Shown here piece after piece: positions 1 to 9,448 of a stretch of DNA of 64,000 bases. The translations under genes and the position numbers were made by a program. Under the pieces are notes generated by a model. The model was not told where the DNA came from. It saw nothing but the letters and a program-made list of their open reading frames with translations, and did not search any database. Position 1 is the first letter of the stretch. Every line of letters starts with the position of its first letter. Location: the NCBI GenBank assembly GCA_903843965.1, contig CAIMRY010000019.1, forward strand, positions 124,001 to 188,000, in the 5' to 3' direction. Source of the stretch: an uncultured delta proteobacterium. Lineage in GTDB: Bacteria; Desulfobacterota; Desulfovibrionia; Desulfovibrionales; Desulfovibrionaceae.

Positions 1-875
1 ACCGGCCCATGCAGGGCCGCATCTGGCGCATGCTGCCTGTGGAGACGCACCGGGGTTGCCCCTACCAGTGCACCTATTGCAACTCCCCTGCCCAGCAGCG
101 CCTGTACCACGGCGAAACACGCAAAAGCTTCTTCCGCCAGAAGCGCTTCGACGCCATCCACGAGGAGCTACTGTACTACAAGAACGACCTCAAGGCCGAG
201 GCCTTCTATTTCTGGGCCGACACCTTCCTCGCCTACACCGACCGCGATTTCGACGCTTTTTGCGAAATCTACCAGGACATCCGGCTGCCCTTCTGGTGCC
301 AAAGCCGCCCGGAAACGCTGCGCCGCGACCGGGTGCAAAGGCTCATGGACCTGGGCATGTTCCGCATGGCCTTCGGCATTGAGCACGGCAACGAGGAGTT
401 CCGCAAGAGGGTGCTGCGCCGCAACGTCAGCAACGAGGTGATGGTCCGCAATTTCGCCATGTTGAACGAGCTGGACCTCAAGTTCAGCGTCAACAACATC
501 ATGGGCTTCCCCACGGAGACCCGTGAATTGGCCTTTGACACCATCGAACTCAACCGCCACGTCCACGCCGACAGCGCCAACGCTTACAGCTTCTCGCCCT
601 TCCACGGCACGGTGCTGCGCAAGATGTCGGAAGATTTGGGGCTCTGCGACAAGGACCTCATCGCCCGCTCGGTGATGAAGCCGACCCTGCTCAACATGCC
701 GCAGTTTCCGCCCCAGGCCATTGAGGGGCTGCGGCGCTGCTTCACCCTATACGTGCGCATGCCCAAGGACCGCTGGCCGGAGATCAAGCGGGCCGAGGCC
801 CTGACCCCGGAAGGCGACCTCATCTGGCAGGCCCTGCGGGACGAATGCCTGGCGAAGTATGTCAACTTCGACTAG
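1..875 (+). CDS. Radical SAM protein, C-terminal part (5' end outside window)
   Basis: The reading frame is open to the left edge, so this gene is truncated by the window and only about 290 residues are visible. The radical SAM 4Fe-4S motif CxxxCxxC (CPYQCTYC) lies about 19 residues from the edge. In B12-binding radical SAM enzymes that motif normally follows a cobalamin-binding domain of about 170-200 residues, so such a domain is probably encoded upstream. An ATG at position 9 is in frame but would start just before the cluster motif and is unlikely to be the true start. After the core there is a charged C-terminal region ending at TAG 873-875. The genes that follow are glycosyltransferases, so a role in modifying a surface glycan or lipid is plausible. 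The substrate cannot be read from the sequence. Confidence 0.85.
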   Translation, partial: RPMQGRIWRMLPVETHRGCPYQCTYCNSPAQQRLYHGETRKSFFRQKRFDAIHEELLYYKNDLKAEAFYFWADTFLAYTDRDFDAFCEIYQDIRLPFWCQSRPETLRRDRVQRLMDLGMFRMAFGIEHGNEEFRKRVLRRNVSNEVMVRNFAMLNELDLKFSVNNIMGFPTETRELAFDTIELNRHVHADSANAYSFSPFHGTVLRKMSEDLGLCDKDLIARSVMKPTLLNMPQFPPQAIEGLRRCFTLYVRMPKDRWPEIKRAEALTPEGDLIWQALRDECLAKYVNFD

Positions 876-1147
876 CTGCCGGAGTCGCTCCAGACCGGCG
901 TTAGTCGCTGCCGGTGCCTTCGCCGCCTGGATTTTGGCGGCGCACGTGGGACTGCCGGGAGGAAGGTCCCGCGCGAGGGCTGTCAAGACCCTGGCAGGGG
1001 ATCAAGCACCAGAAGCCAGGGCCTTGGGCTGAACCGGGTAGAATGGCCCGCGAATAGCCTCTTGATTTGCAGAGCTGTTTTGGTTGCGCTATCTGGCACG
1101 TACCTGCAAGGCATTGAGGACTTCCGCAATAGTACATATTGCGCCCG

Positions 1148-2362
1148 ATGTTGCAAATCACAGAGGATAGGTTCGGCCACGTGATCCCCGCAGCACTCCC
1201 AAATTCCGCCGCACTTGGCCAAAACGAGGCAACGCCCGGGCCGGAGGCACTCCTGACCGTTGTCTTCGTTATCGCCCATCTGGGATTCGGAGGCGCACAG
1301 CGGACGCTGACGAACATGGTCAACCGCTGGGCCGCGCGGGGCGCCCTGCGGCCTGTTGTTCTCGTCCTTGAGGGTGAACGCGCCCCGGCCTACCCCATGG
1401 GCCAAGGCGTCACGGTGCTCTGGCTCAACCTTGCCAAAAATTCTTCCTGGGCTCTGGACAAAATCGCCAACAATCTTCGGCGCATCCAGGACATCCGCAC
1501 AGCACTCCAAGAGACTCGTCCGGACATTGTGGTGGCCTTCCAGGACAGCACCAACGTGTTGACGATACTGTCCTGCCTGGGCGCTGGCCTCCCGGTGGTC
1601 GTAAGCGAGCGGACAGACCCTGCTCGCCATCGCATCGGCGCGGCCTGGTCCGCCCTGCGCGCCCTCACGTACCCCCTGGCCGCCGTTGTCGTCGCCCAGA
1701 CCGAGGCCGCCCGCAAGGCGCTGCCCTGGCCCGCCAGGCGAAAGGCCCTGGCCATACCCAATGCAATCCTGACGCCCAACGCAGACAAGGGCTGCGCCTC
1801 TCCCCTGCCACGCCCTCTGGTCTTGGGCCTGGGCAGGCTCTCACCAGAAAAGGGCTTCAGCGAACTGTTGCGGGCCTTTGCCTTGGCTGCCGCCACCCGC
1901 CCGGCCTGGCGCCTGGCCATTGCGGGCGATGGCCCGCAAGGAGCAGAGCTTTCCGCCCTGGCCCATTCGCTTGGCTGTGCCGAGCGAGTGCTCTTTGTCG
2001 GCGCGGTGCAGAACGTTGCCTCCTGGTTCGGCCAGGCCGACCTGTTCGCGTTGCCGTCGCACTACGAAGGCTTTCCGAACGCCCTGTGCGAAGCCATGGC
2101 GCTTGGCCTGCCGTGCATCGCCACGGCGACATCCGGCGCAGCCGCAATTATCCGGCCAGAGGTTGACGGACTGCTCGTTGCCGTGGGAGACGTTCCGCAG
2201 ATGGCCCTGTCCCTGGCGAGGCTTATGGACGCCCCCCAAGAGCGCGCACGGCTTGGCGCCGCAGCCCGTGAGGTGACGAAGCGCTTCGGTGAGGACCAAG
2301 TGCTCGGGCTCTGGGAGAAATTGTTCAGAGAACTCCGCAGAGGTCCCGAATGCATGTCATGA
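1148..2362 (+). CDS. Glycosyltransferase family 4 protein
   Basis: This 404-residue protein has the two-domain GT-B layout. The N-terminal domain contains the glycine-rich acceptor loop GFGGAQR, typical of the LGxGGAER signature. The C-terminal domain has LGRLSPEKG and the retaining-GT motif EGFPNALCEA, whose two glutamates usually contact the nucleotide-sugar donor. It would transfer a sugar from an NDP-sugar to a lipid-linked or glycan acceptor on the cytoplasmic face of the membrane. I prefer ATG 1148 over the in-frame TTG at 1139. Neither has a strong ribosome binding site, and the conserved fold only begins about 35 codons later, so the start is uncertain. It overlaps the next gene by 13 bp, which implies co-translation. 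The next protein is clearly a paralogue. Confidence 0.85.
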   Translation: MLQITEDRFGHVIPAALPNSAALGQNEATPGPEALLTVVFVIAHLGFGGAQRTLTNMVNRWAARGALRPVVLVLEGERAPAYPMGQGVTVLWLNLAKNSSWALDKIANNLRRIQDIRTALQETRPDIVVAFQDSTNVLTILSCLGAGLPVVVSERTDPARHRIGAAWSALRALTYPLAAVVVAQTEAARKALPWPARRKALAIPNAILTPNADKGCASPLPRPLVLGLGRLSPEKGFSELLRAFALAAATRPAWRLAIAGDGPQGAELSALAHSLGCAERVLFVGAVQNVASWFGQADLFALPSHYEGFPNALCEAMALGLPCIATATSGAAAIIRPEVDGLLVAVGDVPQMALSLARLMDAPQERARLGAAAREVTKRFGEDQVLGLWEKLFRELRRGPECMS

Positions 2363-3429
2363 TGATCGCCCCATCTCTCACCATGGGCGGCGCAGAACGC
2401 ATCACCGCCACCATGGCCAACGGCTTCATCGCCCTTGGGCACGAGCTGACCCTCGCGCTTCTCGTCGGTGCGCAGACGCCCCAAGACTTCCCCCTGCACC
2501 CGGCAGTGAACGTGATCCACCTGGACATTTTCCAGGCGCCGCAAGGTCCCTTCGACCGGCTTCGCAACATGTTCCGGCGACACCGCGCCATCCGCCGGGC
2601 CATTCGCCAATCCAAACCGGATGTGCTGGTGAGCCTTACAAACATCGCGAACATACGCACGCTGCTCGCGTCGGTGGGCTTCAACGTTCCCGTGATCTTG
2701 GCGGAACACACAGACCCGAGGCATTATGACATCGGACCTGTATGGCAGTGCCTGCGGCGGTGGGTCTATCCACATGCCGCAGCGCTGGTCGTTCTTACCG
2801 AAGACATGGGGCAATTCTTCACGCGTTTCGTCAACCCGGAATGCGTCCACGTATTCTTCAACCCCATCGAGTTCCCGTCTCAACTGCCGGAGGTCGACCG
2901 CAGCCAGACCATCCTGTACCTGGGCCGGTTCTCCCCGGAGAAGAACGTCCCCCTGCTGCTGGAGGCCTTTGCCGACTGTGTGCAACCCGGATGGAAACTG
3001 GCGCTGGCAGGTGACGGGCCGGACAGGGTGACGCTTGAGGCCATGTGCAGGCAGTTGGGAATAGCAGATTCCGTGCTGTTCCTTGGGCAAATTGCCAATG
3101 TTTATCCTTTGCTTGCAGGAGCGGCCTTTTGCGTTCTGCCCTCAAACTTTGAAGGCTTGCCGAACGCACTCTGCGAGGCCCTTGTCATGGGCACGCCGTG
3201 CCTGGCCACCGCCACCTCCGGTGCCAAGGCGGTGATCCGCCACGGGGAGAACGGGCTGCTGTGCCCGGTGGGAGACGTCGCGGCAATGCGCCAGGCCATG
3301 GAGCATCTCATGAACAATCCGGCTCTGCGTGCGCAAATGGGTGCAAAGGCCAGGGAGCTGCGTTCCCACATCACGCCCGAGGCCGTCTTGGCCCAGTGGG
3401 ACGCCTTGTGCCGCCAGGTGCAGAAATAA
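2350..3429 (+). CDS. Glycosyltransferase family 4 protein
   Basis: This 359-residue GT-B enzyme begins directly at the fold, with MHVMMIAPSLTMGGAER. ATG 2350 is preceded by an AGAGG ribosome binding site inside the end of the upstream gene. The donor-domain motifs LGRFSPEKN and EGLPNALCEA match those of its upstream neighbour almost word for word, as does the following ATATSGA stretch, so the two genes look like a tandem duplication that has diverged. The predicted role is sequential addition of two related sugars in glycan assembly at the cytoplasmic membrane. The donor and acceptor cannot be read from the sequence. The next gene downstream is convergent, so this one ends its transcription unit. 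Confidence 0.87.
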   Translation: MHVMMIAPSLTMGGAERITATMANGFIALGHELTLALLVGAQTPQDFPLHPAVNVIHLDIFQAPQGPFDRLRNMFRRHRAIRRAIRQSKPDVLVSLTNIANIRTLLASVGFNVPVILAEHTDPRHYDIGPVWQCLRRWVYPHAAALVVLTEDMGQFFTRFVNPECVHVFFNPIEFPSQLPEVDRSQTILYLGRFSPEKNVPLLLEAFADCVQPGWKLALAGDGPDRVTLEAMCRQLGIADSVLFLGQIANVYPLLAGAAFCVLPSNFEGLPNALCEALVMGTPCLATATSGAKAVIRHGENGLLCPVGDVAAMRQAMEHLMNNPALRAQMGAKARELRSHITPEAVLAQWDALCRQVQK

Positions 3430-3638
3430 CGCCGCTGCGCCGCTGCATGCAAGCCGGTGCCGAGCATGCAGGCACCTCTACGGACTTGCCGTGGCCTCTC
3501 ATGTGCTGCGCAAACCCGACCCCAGGCGCCTGCCTGCCGCGTCGTGCGGAGTATCATTGTCCCACCGCCGGAACGAAGGCCGCTCAAGCATCCCGCCGGG
3601 GTTGAAACGGCGCGGGCAGGGGTCGTGGCGGCGCGGGC

Positions 3639-5039
3639 CTAGAACTGAAAGTAGATGAAGGTCTTGGCCCCGCCGGAATTGAAGACCATGACGAGAATCC
3701 AGCAGCAGGCATAGGCTGCCGCCCGCAGCGCCAGCGGAGCGCGCAGGAACGCCTGGCCCAGCCTGTGCCTCCCGGCCAAGTATTGCACAAGCCAGCCCCC
3801 GGCGGCGATGGCCAGAACGGCGAGCATGCCCACGGTCAGCGGCATGCCCGGCCTGCCTGCAAACAGCGCCCCGCAGTAGTCCACAAGGTTGCCGAAGTCC
3901 TTGGCCCGGAAGGGCAGCCAGGTGAACGCCACCAGCTGCAGCATGATCAGGGAGCGCCAGGCCGAGGGCTGCGAGCGGTCCTTGTGCAGGCCCAGGGCGC
4001 GCTCCGCCACGAGCAGCAGACCGTGCAGCGTGCCCCAGAAGACGAAGGTCCAGGCCGCGCCGTGCCACAGCCCGCAGAGCATCATCGTCACCAGCAGGTT
4101 GATCAGGTTGCGCGGACCAGAGCCTGTGCGGCTGCCGCCAAGGGGAATGTAGAGATAGTCGCGCAGCCATTCGGAGAGGGTTATGTGCCAGCGCCGCCAG
4201 AAATCGCTGAAGCTGCCGCAAGAGTATGGCCGGTTAAAGTTCTCCGAGAGCTTGAAGCCCATGAGCCGGGCGCAGCCCAGGGCCAGGTCCGTATACCCGC
4301 TGAAATCGTAGTAGATTTGAAAGGCGAAGGCATACATGCCGACCCAGGCCATGAGCAGGCCCGCGCCCTGCGGATCGGCAAAGGCCTTGTCCGCGTACCC
4401 GGCCAGAAAGTCCGCCAGGACCACCTTCTTGAACAGTCCGCGGAAGATGCGCATCAGGGCTTCGTCGAGGGCCTCTGCGTCCAGGCGGGGGTGCTCGCCT
4501 ATCTGGTGCAGGAAGACCGAGGCGCGCACGATGGGCCCGGCGATGAGATGCGGGAAATAGGCCACGAAAAAGGTGAAGCGGCACCAGTTCGTCTCCGCCG
4601 GGATGACCCTGCGGTAGACATCGATGGTGTAGGTCATGGACTGGAAGGTGTAGAAGGAGATGCCCACAGGCAGTATCACATGCAGATCCACCCAGCCCAG
4701 CCTGAGTCCGAGATGTTCCGCAAGCGCAACGGCAGAGGAGGCAAAAAAATTGATGTACTTGAAATAGGCGAGCATGCCCACGTTGAGCGACATGGAGGCG
4801 GCAAGCCAGAGCTTGCGCACGCGCTGCTCCTTCGCCCTGGAGATGTACAGTCCTGCCAGCCAGTCTATGTGCGTGGTGGCGATGAGCAGGAGGATCAGCC
4901 AATGGTTGTTGCTGGCGTAGAAATAGTAGCTGCCCAGAAGCAGCACCCAGATGCGCAGCCTGGGCACACCCACCGTGCACCAGCTCGCCGTGAGCACGAC
5001 GAGAAAGAACAGCAGATATTCAGGGGTGTTGAATAGCAC
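3639..5039 (-). CDS. MBOAT family O-acyltransferase (AlgI-like)
   Basis: This 466-residue polytopic membrane protein begins MLFNTPEYLLFF, the usual start of AlgI-type acyltransferases. It carries the MBOAT signature LCGLWHGAAWTF with the conserved histidine at about residue 326, and the family stretch FWRRWHITLSEWLRDYLYIPLGG lies before it (cited by its ends FWRRWHI and YIPLGG). Family members pass an acetyl group across the membrane so that a partner SGNH protein can acetylate a polysaccharide. The gene upstream, ending only 3 bp away, encodes such an SGNH-like protein, so the two form a functional pair. A second pair of the same kind lies at 14623-17074. The acceptor polymer is unknown. Confidence 0.93.
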   Translation of the reverse strand: MLFNTPEYLLFFLVVLTASWCTVGVPRLRIWVLLLGSYYFYASNNHWLILLLIATTHIDWLAGLYISRAKEQRVRKLWLAASMSLNVGMLAYFKYINFFASSAVALAEHLGLRLGWVDLHVILPVGISFYTFQSMTYTIDVYRRVIPAETNWCRFTFFVAYFPHLIAGPIVRASVFLHQIGEHPRLDAEALDEALMRIFRGLFKKVVLADFLAGYADKAFADPQGAGLLMAWVGMYAFAFQIYYDFSGYTDLALGCARLMGFKLSENFNRPYSCGSFSDFWRRWHITLSEWLRDYLYIPLGGSRTGSGPRNLINLLVTMMLCGLWHGAAWTFVFWGTLHGLLLVAERALGLHKDRSQPSAWRSLIMLQLVAFTWLPFRAKDFGNLVDYCGALFAGRPGMPLTVGMLAVLAIAAGGWLVQYLAGRHRLGQAFLRAPLALRAAAYACCWILVMVFNSGGAKTFIYFQF

Positions 5040-5042
5040 GCG

Positions 5043-6167
5043 TCATTGCCCCCTGTGGCGTCCCAGGTGGGGGGCGAGGGCTGCGGCGAACAGGGCGCTG
5101 AACTTCCGCACCCCCCTAGAATTCATGTGGTTGTAGTCAAAATAGTCCGCATCATCGAGCTGGTCCAGGTCCACGCGCAGGTACACGAACCCGCGCGCCT
5201 CCACCTCCCGGCGCACCGGGCCGTCCATGAACCGCCGCTCCTTAAGCAGGTCCGCCCGCGTCGGGTACCTGTAGGGCGCTTCCTCCAGCACATTGACCAC
5301 GACATGGATCCGGTGCTCGCGCAGCAGGTCGAGCATGGCCAGGAACAACGACCAGTAGGCCGCGTCCGGCTGGAAGACTGCGGGGTGGGGAGCGCTTTTC
5401 GTGCCGAGCTGCTTGGCGCGGAAATGCGCCGGGTCAAGCTCCTCCAGCAAATAGCCGCCCCCGGCCATGAACTGGGACACCGCCACGGGCCTGCCCTCCG
5501 CAAACTGCACCTCGACACGCATGACGCCGGGCCTGCGGGAGAATTCCCGTTCGATGCCCGAAACATCCGGCGGGCCCAAGGAATCAGGCGGAACAGGCGG
5601 TCCGCCGCCCCTGGCCCAAAGCGTGCGCGCGGCAAGATCCTTCGCCCGCTCCAGCAGGGCCCCGCGCCGGGAATACAGATAGGTCAGCGGATTGAGGGCG
5701 ACAAGATTCTCCTCCATAACGGACAAGGGGATGCCCAGGGAGAGGTAGCGCGGCACGTTCCGCAGGCCGATGGGGTAGGCGTCGCGGATCTGCGCCGCCA
5801 GGAAGTTGAAGCTGCCGAGGGAGCAGACCACTGTGGCGTTTTTGGGAATCCGCTCCACAATGTCCTGAACGTGGGCGAACTGCGTGGGCAGCCAGTGGGC
5901 CCAGTGCGACAGGTTGAAGGACCGAGCGCCGAGCAGCGGGTCGAGCAGCTCCGGCTGCATGGTGCAGAACGTCCGGCTGTCTCCCAGGAACACAAGATCG
6001 TACTCCCCGGCGTGGGACAGGTAGAAGGCCGTCTTGCCCGGGAGGTTGCTGATGGGGCTTGGGGCGGAGACGACGCGCTTGTTTTTCGCATAAAGCAGGC
6101 AGCTGACCAGGGCCAGGGTGATACAGAAGACAAGCGCGTAGCTGATGATTCTCCTGGGAAGCGGCAT
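5043..6167 (-). CDS. Membrane-anchored SGNH-hydrolase-like O-acetyltransferase partner
   Basis: The chosen start gives 374 residues with one N-terminal membrane anchor at about residues 7-27. It is followed by the SGNH block I motif FLGDSRTF, with the presumed catalytic Ser at residue 64. A block V-like motif (DYNHMNSRG) sits near the C terminus. The layout resembles AlgJ/AlgX proteins, which place acetyl groups on an exported polysaccharide. I use ATG 6167, with GGAG 12 bases upstream, because it puts the anchor at the very N terminus. The frame extends to 6284, but that extension looks non-coding. The MBOAT gene follows after 3 bp, which supports a shared operon and an acetylation role. Sequence similarity to named members cannot be tested here. 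Confidence 0.75.
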   Translation of the reverse strand: MPLPRRIISYALVFCITLALVSCLLYAKNKRVVSAPSPISNLPGKTAFYLSHAGEYDLVFLGDSRTFCTMQPELLDPLLGARSFNLSHWAHWLPTQFAHVQDIVERIPKNATVVCSLGSFNFLAAQIRDAYPIGLRNVPRYLSLGIPLSVMEENLVALNPLTYLYSRRGALLERAKDLAARTLWARGGGPPVPPDSLGPPDVSGIEREFSRRPGVMRVEVQFAEGRPVAVSQFMAGGGYLLEELDPAHFRAKQLGTKSAPHPAVFQPDAAYWSLFLAMLDLLREHRIHVVVNVLEEAPYRYPTRADLLKERRFMDGPVRREVEARGFVYLRVDLDQLDDADYFDYNHMNSRGVRKFSALFAAALAPHLGRHRGQ

Positions 6168-6688
6168 CTGCTTTGGAGTCTCCAAGAAGTTGAAGGCTGA
6201 CGGATAACCCGCTCCCCCTCTAATTGCTGTTCCACGGCGCGTCAACCAGGGCCGGGTGCCTGTCGCCAAACCTTCTGGGTCCATGCCTGCTCACTGGCGG
6301 GGCATGCGTGCCTGGCTCACCGCAGCAATCGTGGCGGCCCTGCGGCCCCGGCGCGTCACGCACTGGAAGCGTTGGAGCTCGACCGGCATGGCTCTGTGCA
6401 GGCGAGACTCCCGTGCCCAACCGGGCCAGAATCCACAGCCGGGCGGTGGGCCGAATCTGTTCAGCGCAACGTTCGCAAGCTTGAACTGCCCTGAGAAGAG
6501 TCTGGCCAGCCATCGCATCGTCCTTCTTGACGCGAAGTAAGAACCTCATTACGAGTTTCTTGCCATTGAGATTGAAGGCGAACCGCTCCACGGTCAACAA
6601 TTTAATCCGTCGACACCCAAAGGCAGACCATGCACCTCATGCGAAACCACTTCGCTCAATCGATCACAACGTCACACACGCCCGCTAA
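6168..6688. other. 521-bp divergent intergenic region
   Basis: This region separates a minus-strand SGNH gene from a plus-strand epimerase gene, so promoters for both should lie here. The right third, from about 6530, is visibly more AT-rich than the rest. Short open frames exist on both strands but none has a convincing start or composition. I see no clear promoter pair, terminator or repeat. Confidence 0.5.
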
Positions 6689-7660
6689 ATGACCTCCAGA
6701 AAGGTTTGCCTCGTCACAGGATGCGCCGGCTTCATCGGTGGACATCTTTCTCTGCGGCTGCTCAAGCTCGGATACACGGTCATCGGCATTGACAATTTTT
6801 CCTCGGGGACTCGCGGATCCCTCGAAAAGCTCACTGCCATACCCAGCTTCCATCTTGTTGAATCAGACTTCACCTCACCAGGATTGTTTGAGCACTTGGA
6901 CCGGATCTTTGGTCCGTTCAGCGCCGTATTCCACCTTGCCGCCATCATCAGCATCCCCTACTCCATGGTACATACGGCGGAGACCATGCTCGTGAACCAC
7001 CAGGGAACCACGGCGTTCCATGACGAGTGCCGCGAAGCTGGCGTTCCTGCCTTCGTCTTTGCCGGTTCCGCTGCGGAATACGGGGACTGCACCCGGCTTC
7101 CGCTACGCGAGGACTATGCCGACGAGAGCGTAAGCCACCTGAGCCCCTATGGCCGCTCCAAGTGGCTGGCCTCGCGGCACATCGAGGGCGCAGGCTACGG
7201 CTGCGTGCTCAGATTCTTCAACATCTACGGACCGCAGCAACCATCGGAGAGCCCTTACAGCGGCGTCATCAGCCTCTTCGCCAACAACGCCCTGAAAGGC
7301 GAACCGCTGACGATCCACGGCTCCGGCAACCAGGCGCGGGACTTCCTTTACGTTGATGACGCAGTCGACGCCTACCTTGTCGCCGCAGGCCTTGGTGGTG
7401 GACTGCCCCTGCACGGCGTTTACAATGTAGGGACAGGTGAGGCCAATTACATCTACGACGTTGCGAACATTGTCCTTGAACTCACGGGCGGCGGCGAGGT
7501 GTGTTATCTCCCGCCACGAGAAGGAGACATTTGCTGGTCTTTGGCAGACGTCAGCAAGCTTCACGATACAGGGCTGTTCGTCCCCAAGGTCTCCATCGCA
7601 GTGGGGTTGGCGCGCACCCTTTCCTGGCTTGCTCAACAGGACCGCGCAGAATTGAAGTAG
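6689..7660 (+). CDS. NAD-dependent epimerase/dehydratase (extended SDR)
   Basis: This 323-residue protein has the Rossmann motif TGCAGFIGGH near the N terminus, an acidic residue ending the second strand (GIDNFSSG), and the catalytic pair in SPYGRSKW (YxxxK). These are the hallmarks of extended SDRs such as UDP-glucose 4-epimerases and NDP-sugar 4,6-dehydratases. The middle contains FNIYGPQQP and RDFLYVDDAVDAY, both typical of nucleotide-sugar epimerases. It probably makes or interconverts an NDP-sugar for the glycosyltransferases around it. The exact reaction cannot be assigned. It stands alone on the plus strand between two long non-coding stretches, and its base composition is a little lower in GC than that of its neighbours. 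Confidence 0.88.
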   Translation: MTSRKVCLVTGCAGFIGGHLSLRLLKLGYTVIGIDNFSSGTRGSLEKLTAIPSFHLVESDFTSPGLFEHLDRIFGPFSAVFHLAAIISIPYSMVHTAETMLVNHQGTTAFHDECREAGVPAFVFAGSAAEYGDCTRLPLREDYADESVSHLSPYGRSKWLASRHIEGAGYGCVLRFFNIYGPQQPSESPYSGVISLFANNALKGEPLTIHGSGNQARDFLYVDDAVDAYLVAAGLGGGLPLHGVYNVGTGEANYIYDVANIVLELTGGGEVCYLPPREGDICWSLADVSKLHDTGLFVPKVSIAVGLARTLSWLAQQDRAELK

Positions 7661-8354
7661 ACGTCTACGCGGCGCGGCCCTCTGGCATCCGCAGCGTGCA
7701 TGGTCTGGGACCGCACGCGAGTCCCAACCCCTTGCCCTTCAAGGCGATGCCTCCCCCTGGGCAGACTTTTCCCAGTCAATATGGGGAGTCCGTGCGCCAC
7801 TCCTTCACGGTTCAATACTGCAGCAGCAACGGCCAGAGTAAAGGTTGACGTGTTGCTTGTCGGTGTGGGAGATATTCGCCGGAGAATTGAGGCCATTGCG
7901 TTGCGCTTTGAGGAGCCGGGTCCTGCTGGAGCAAGCTGGAATTGGCCCGGCAACCCCGGAATACATGCCGCTGTGTTCATTCTGGATTTTCAAAGCTGGC
8001 TGTCTGGCCAAGGCATGGCGGCCATCAATTCGGAAGGGAGCGGGGAGAGGCGCGGCGCCGTTGGCCGGTGGCAAGCCTTGCATGTGGGCAGGGCCAAACC
8101 ACCCCCGCGTTAGTTGCGGGCTGCGCGCCCACGAAACGGCGCACCCCTGTGTTGAAGCGATGCATCTGCCCGGCACATGTCTCTTGCTCTTTGGCCGCTG
8201 CGGGCCCAACCCTTGTTTGCCCGTCAAGCCGGTCGCTCAACGGATCGGCGCGCAGCAGCGCCCCTTGTGATGGGAGACTTGCACACAGCCGCCTGTGCGG
8301 CAAAGCATCTTTCGCCCGCGCTATTCAAGCAGCATGGACCCACTCGAGGGAAGC
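7661..8354. other. 694-bp region without a supportable gene
   Basis: Several overlapping open frames of about 110-140 codons occur on both strands, but none has a good ribosome binding site, recognisable motifs or a protein-like composition. I see no terminator, repeat or RNA gene. The first 350 bp are less GC-rich than the following genes, which could mark an old insertion or decayed gene. Confidence 0.45.
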
Positions 8355-9212
8355 ATGACACAAAGTCGAGAGAACAAATTCGCATTTGGACGCAATTGGC
8401 AGTCTTTTTTGAACGTGCTTGATGACGATCATATCACCGCAGCGCAGGACTCAATCAAGTCATTGCTCGGCGTGACCCGGCTTGACGGAAAACGCTTCCT
8501 CGACGTTGGCTGCGGTTCAGGCCTGTTGTCTTTGGCTGTCCGAAGATTGGGCGCGCGGGTGCACTCCTTCGACTACGACCAACAGTCCGTGGCCTGCACC
8601 AACACCCTGCGCCAGCGCTATTTTCCGGCCGACGCAGACTGGACTGTGGAGCAGGGCTCGGCCCTGGACCAGGGCTATCTGGCCGGGCTGGGCCAGGCGG
8701 ATGTGGTCTACTCCTGGGGCGTGCTCCACCACACCGGCGCGCTGTGGCAGGCAATCGAGAACGTGCTCCCCCTTGTGGCGCCTGGCGGCAGCCTGACCCT
8801 GGCCATCTACAATTTCCAGGGGGCCGCCACCAGGGTCTGGACTGCGGTGAAGCGGCTCTACGCCTCCTCGCTCAAACCCGCGCAGGTGCTCATCGCCGCC
8901 CTGGTCTGCTGCTATTTCGAGTGGTGGCACATGGTGGACCGGGTCATCCACCTGAAGAACCCCCTGCCCTGTGCGGACTGGAAGGCTTACAGGGCCCAGC
9001 GCGGCATGAGCCGCTGGCATGACTACGTGGACTGGGCCGGGGGCTATCCCTTCGAGACCTCCACCCCGGACGAGCTGTTCCGGTTCGTGCACTCCCGGGG
9101 CTTCGAGCTGGTGCGGATGAAGACCCTGCGGGGCGGCCTCGGCTGCAACGAGTTCACCTTTGTGAAAAAGCCCGCCGCGTCCGTACCCCACGCTACGGGC
9201 GCTCCGGCATAA
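8355..9212 (+). CDS. Class I SAM-dependent methyltransferase
   Basis: This 285-residue protein carries the SAM-binding motif I FLDVGCGSG at about residues 48-56, followed by an acidic strand end (SFDYD) and the post-motif AYSWGVLHHTG-like block (VVYSWGVLHH), as in UbiE/Methyltransf_11 proteins. ATG 8355 has GAGGG five bases upstream. An ATG at 8334 is in frame but lacks a comparable site. The C-terminal half includes a hydrophobic segment and the block WHDYVDWAGGYPFE, also common in glycan-cluster methyltransferases. It probably methylates a sugar or lipid intermediate of the local glycan. It lies 20 bp upstream of a broken asnB copy, so it heads the plus-strand run that continues to 17074. 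Confidence 0.85.
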   Translation: MTQSRENKFAFGRNWQSFLNVLDDDHITAAQDSIKSLLGVTRLDGKRFLDVGCGSGLLSLAVRRLGARVHSFDYDQQSVACTNTLRQRYFPADADWTVEQGSALDQGYLAGLGQADVVYSWGVLHHTGALWQAIENVLPLVAPGGSLTLAIYNFQGAATRVWTAVKRLYASSLKPAQVLIAALVCCYFEWWHMVDRVIHLKNPLPCADWKAYRAQRGMSRWHDYVDWAGGYPFETSTPDELFRFVHSRGFELVRMKTLRGGLGCNEFTFVKKPAASVPHATGAPA

Positions 9213-9221
9213 ACCGCGGAA

Positions 9222-9369
9222 GGACCACCCCCATGTACGGCAGAGCAGGCATTTTCTCCCTCCACGCCGGTGGCGTTGCGCAGGATCTTTTACGGCGCAT
9301 GACCGACACCCTGCACCACAGAGGGCCGGACGACTCGGACCTGCGGCTGGACGAGTCCGCTGGCCTGAG
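9222..9369 (+). repeat. Direct repeat copy 1 (start of asnB)
   Basis: This stretch matches 10656-10803 with about 17 mismatches over 148 bp by eye. The match begins 11 bp upstream of the start codon and ends abruptly inside the codons for residues 40-46. The copies are 1434 bp apart, in the same orientation, and enclose one SGNH gene. Confidence 0.9.
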
Positions 9370-9448
9370 CCGCCTTTGGACCTGGCCTGCGCCCCACGGC
9401 CAGGTCCTTGACCAGACCCATTGCCAGGCCCCTGGAGAAGCGCCATGA
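9233..9448 (+). pseudogene. Truncated asparagine synthetase (asnB) 5' fragment
   Basis: The first 45 or so codons match the start of the intact asnB at 10667 closely, sharing VAQDLLRRMTDTLHHRGPDD. The similarity then stops and the frame runs out after 71 residues. Cys2, the catalytic nucleophile of the glutaminase domain, is replaced by Tyr, and Gly3-Ile is also altered, so even the N-terminal domain could not work. The TGA overlaps the ATG of the next gene (ATGA at 9445), so translating the fragment might still couple to that gene. It is best read as the left scar of a duplication or recombination between asnB copies. A functional 71-residue peptide is unlikely. Confidence 0.85.

Noticed and set aside
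6220-6600. 126-codon minus-strand frame with a lysine-rich start
   Set aside because: The first 40 residues look protein-like and might be a transposase remnant, but there is no second motif and the rest is low-quality.
7700-8270. Overlapping small frames downstream of the epimerase
   Set aside because: No ribosome binding sites or motifs, and several frames compete over the same bases.
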